Shown: positions 14,270 through 16,107 of the stretch, piece after piece
Numbering within the stretch: the first letter of the stretch is position 1
Layout of the letters: each line of letters begins with the position of its first letter
DNA from: DASXMT01 sp036521415
GTDB taxonomy: Bacteria > Actinomycetota > Acidimicrobiia > Acidimicrobiales > RAAP-2
Length of the DNA: 16,107 nt
NCBI GenBank assembly: GCA_036521415.1
Contig: DATDHU010000011.1
Span: 1-16,107, forward strand
Direction: 5' to 3'
The notes under the pieces: generated by a model
What the model was told of the DNA's origin: nothing
Databases searched by the model: none
What the model saw: the letters and a program-made list of their open reading frames with translations, nothing else
Translations under genes and position numbers: made by a program

Positions 14270-15029
14270 GGCCGGTGAGGCGCTCGGTCTCCCAGCGCTG
14301 ATCCTGGCCGCCGACCACCGGGCCCGCGGCGTCATGACGGTGGAGGACTATGGCGCCTATACCGCCGCCATCACGGCAGCCCTGCCGTACACCGACGGCA
14401 TCCTGGCCTCGGTCCAGCCCCTGCGCGACCTGCGGTCGGCCGGGGCGTTGGGCCCCCGACACCGGACGTATCTCTCGCTCAACCGGACCGGCCTGGCCGG
14501 CTCGGCCTTCGAGCTCGACGACCGGCTGGTGGCCTCGGTCGAGCGGGCCCTGGCCGAGCGGTGGACGGGCATCAAGCACATGACCCGCATCGATCTGGAC
14601 GACCCCCTGACCGCGCCGGCCCTCGAGCTGCTCGGCCGGGTGCTCGAGGAGTCGGCCGCCGCCGGGCTCGAGGCCCTCATCGAGTGCGTCGGCTGGAAGG
14701 ACGGCCGCATGGCCCGAGACACCGACTCCATCGTCCACGCCGCCGTCATCGGTCACGACCTGGGGGCCCCGTTGCTCAAGGTCCCCGTCCCGGACGAGCC
14801 CCCGGGAACAGCCCGGTCCGGGGCGGTGGCCCGGGTCATGGCCAGCGTCGGGTGCCCCGTCTTGTTCCTCGGGGGTCCCGTCGGCGAGGACGCCGAGGCC
14901 ATGGTCGGGGAGGCGGCCGACGTGATCACCGGCGGGGGATCGGGCCTGGCCGTCGGGCGGGCCGTCATCCAGCATTCCGACCCGGCCGGCATGGCGGCGA
15001 AGTTGGCCGAGGTCGTCCGCGGCCGGTGA
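14262..15029 (+). CDS. DeoC/FbaB-like class I aldolase, (beta/alpha)8 fold
   Basis: A 255-residue barrel protein resembling class I aldolases of the DeoC / DhnA / LacD group, possibly the actinobacterial Cgl0159-type branch that I recall from inositol-type gene clusters. Evidence: AADHRARG (16-23) at the end of the first strand, a strand ending in a candidate Schiff-base lysine K173 (PLLKVPVP), and a phosphate-binding glycine loop GGGSGLAVGRAV (224-235) followed by a DP turn, as in FbaB and LsrF. It probably cleaves a phosphorylated ketose or deoxy-keto sugar acid into three-carbon pieces. The start is ATG 14262 with GGGGAG 5 nt ahead, overlapping the dehydrogenase by 8 bp. Its stop overlaps the kinase start (GTGA). 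No zinc-type aldolase motif is seen. K105 in GIKHM is a less likely alternative catalytic lysine. Confidence 0.8.
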   Translation: MAEAGEALGLPALILAADHRARGVMTVEDYGAYTAAITAALPYTDGILASVQPLRDLRSAGALGPRHRTYLSLNRTGLAGSAFELDDRLVASVERALAERWTGIKHMTRIDLDDPLTAPALELLGRVLEESAAAGLEALIECVGWKDGRMARDTDSIVHAAVIGHDLGAPLLKVPVPDEPPGTARSGAVARVMASVGCPVLFLGGPVGEDAEAMVGEAADVITGGGSGLAVGRAVIQHSDPAGMAAKLAEVVRGR

Positions 15030-16107
15030 TCCTCACCATCGACCTGGGCACCAGCGTCACCAAGGCGGGGTTGTGGGACGCAGGTGGGCTTGTCGCCTTG
15101 GGGCGTGCCCCGTTGGTCACAGTCCATCCCGACGTGGGTCGGGCCGAACAGGACCCGGCGTCATGGTGGACCTCGGTGGTCGAGGCGGTCCGTTCGGCGA
15201 TCGGGGCGGCCGGGGCACCGGGCGAGGCCGCTCGGGCGGGGACGGCTGTCGCCGGCTCCCCGGGTGCAGTCGAGGCGGTGTCTTGCTGCGGGGCCCGCCA
15301 GACCTTCGTGCCGGTGGCCGCCGACGGCTGTCCCCTCGGCCCGGGCCTGCTCTGGTCGGACCGGCGGGCGGGAACCCAGGCGGCGGCGCTGGCCCGGTCG
15401 CTCGGGGGTGCCGACGCGATGCGGGCCCGGACGGGCGTCCCCCTCGACGGCGGCTCGATGGCGGCCAAGCTGTCCTGGCTGGCCGGGCACGAGCCGGAAC
15501 GGCTGCAGGCGGCCCGGTGGCTGCTCTCCCCCCGCGACCTGGTGGTGGCCCGGTTGACCGGTCGGGTGACCACCGACGCCACCATGGCGTCGCGTACCGG
15601 GCTCTACGACCTCGACCGACTCGGGGGTCAGGACGGCGACGCCTCGGGCGAACGGGCCGACAGTCCCGTCGACGAACTGGTCGGCCCAGCGGCGGGACTC
15701 CTCCCCCCGGTGGTCGCGCCCGGCACCGTCGTGGGTGCTCTGGTGGAGGAAGCGGCGGGTGTCCTGGGATTGCCGGTCGGAGTTCCGGTGGTGACCGCCG
15801 GCGGCGACCGGGCCTGCGAGGCGCTGGGCGCCGGTGCCTTGCCCGGCCACCCGCTGGTGAGCTGGGGGACGACCGCCAGCGTGCTCATGCCGGTGGACGA
15901 GCGACCACCCGTCGTCGGCCACGAGCTCGTCCTCACCCGTTCGGCATCGGGCGGGTGGCTGGTCGAGGGTGGCCTGTCCGCCGCCGGCTCGCTCCTCTCC
16001 TGGTTGGCCGACCTCACCGGTCGGGGCGTGGCCGACCTGATGAGGGCGGCGGCCGGGAGCCCGCCCGGGGCGCGCGGCGTGGTAGCGGTGCCGTGGCTCG
16101 ACGGTGC
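15026..16107 (+). CDS. FGGY-family carbohydrate kinase, 3' end cut by window edge
   Basis: The first 360 codons of an FGGY sugar kinase (family usually about 480-520 residues), which phosphorylates a sugar or polyol with ATP. The N-terminal phosphate-binding loop is IDLGTSVTKAGLWD (5-18), the sugar-contact region includes LWSDRRAG (109-116), and the catalytic base is D261 in TAGGDRACEALGAG, followed by the second phosphate loop SWGTTASV (279-286). Residues 198-215 are a Gly/Asp-rich loop of low conservation. The frame is open throughout with no stop to the window end. The start GTG 15026 shares GTGA with the aldolase stop, so translation is coupled; no separate strong ribosome site is needed. 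The kinase likely supplies the phosphorylated substrate for the aldolase. Similarity to xylulokinase, gluconokinase and related members is general, so the sugar is not assigned. Confidence 0.92.
   Translation, partial: MILTIDLGTSVTKAGLWDAGGLVALGRAPLVTVHPDVGRAEQDPASWWTSVVEAVRSAIGAAGAPGEAARAGTAVAGSPGAVEAVSCCGARQTFVPVAADGCPLGPGLLWSDRRAGTQAAALARSLGGADAMRARTGVPLDGGSMAAKLSWLAGHEPERLQAARWLLSPRDLVVARLTGRVTTDATMASRTGLYDLDRLGGQDGDASGERADSPVDELVGPAAGLLPPVVAPGTVVGALVEEAAGVLGLPVGVPVVTAGGDRACEALGAGALPGHPLVSWGTTASVLMPVDERPPVVGHELVLTRSASGGWLVEGGLSAAGSLLSWLADLTGRGVADLMRAAAGSPPGARGVVAVPWLDG

Noticed and set aside
12009..16107. Sulfoquinovose (sulfo-EMP) pathway
   Set aside because: A YihU-like dehydrogenase and a LacD-like aldolase would fit, but the glycosidase is GH4 rather than a GH31 or the NAD-dependent SQase type, the kinase is FGGY rather than PfkB-like, and no sulfonate-specific gene is in view.

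Overview
The window is GC-rich, densely coded DNA with many GTG starts, tight gene overlaps and long antisense shadow reading frames. This fits a high-GC actinobacterium. The mycobacterial-style LigC / LigD-polymerase genes and an actinobacterial-looking branched-chain-type ABC transporter would suit an Acidimicrobiia-like soil or aquatic lineage. That placement is inference; there is no rRNA or marker gene here.

Region 1 (1-2810, minus strand) is a three-gene DNA-repair cassette, read right to left. It holds a stand-alone LigD-type primase-polymerase, a PHP phosphoesterase carrying the N-terminal DNA-binding part of family X polymerases but no polymerase core, and a LigC-type ATP-dependent DNA ligase cut by the window edge. 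Together they could fill, clean and seal broken ends, like a LigD enzyme split into separate proteins. Ku is not in the window.

Region 2 (2811-4075) holds a 476-bp gap and a short-chain dehydrogenase. In the gap is what looks like the collapsed remnant of a secreted esterase gene: a ribosome site and signal peptide, then a frame-shifted C-terminal tail.

Region 3 (4087-11796, minus strand) reads right to left as one probable operon: a YghZ-type aldo/keto reductase, an MFS transporter fused to a LivF-type ATPase, a fused LivH-LivM permease, a LivG-type ATPase and a membrane-anchored substrate-binding protein. The MFS-LivF fusion is the most unusual object in the window. It contains the only LivF domain here, so the ABC importer appears to depend on an ATPase built into a second, secondary-type transporter.

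Region 4 (11797-12008) is a divergent control region with a 30-bp tandem repeat, a 12-bp direct repeat and a perfect GC-rich inverted repeat.

Region 5 (12009 to the end, plus strand) is a tightly coupled catabolic operon: a family 4 glycosidase, a beta-hydroxyacid-type dehydrogenase, a DeoC/FbaB-like class I aldolase and an FGGY sugar kinase that runs off the window. Regions 3 to 5 look like one uptake-and-breakdown system for an unidentified glycoside or polyol: import on the left arm; hydrolysis, oxidation, phosphorylation and aldol cleavage on the right arm; shared control in the middle. The AKR may handle a three-carbon aldehyde phosphate released by the aldolase. The substrate cannot be read from the sequence.
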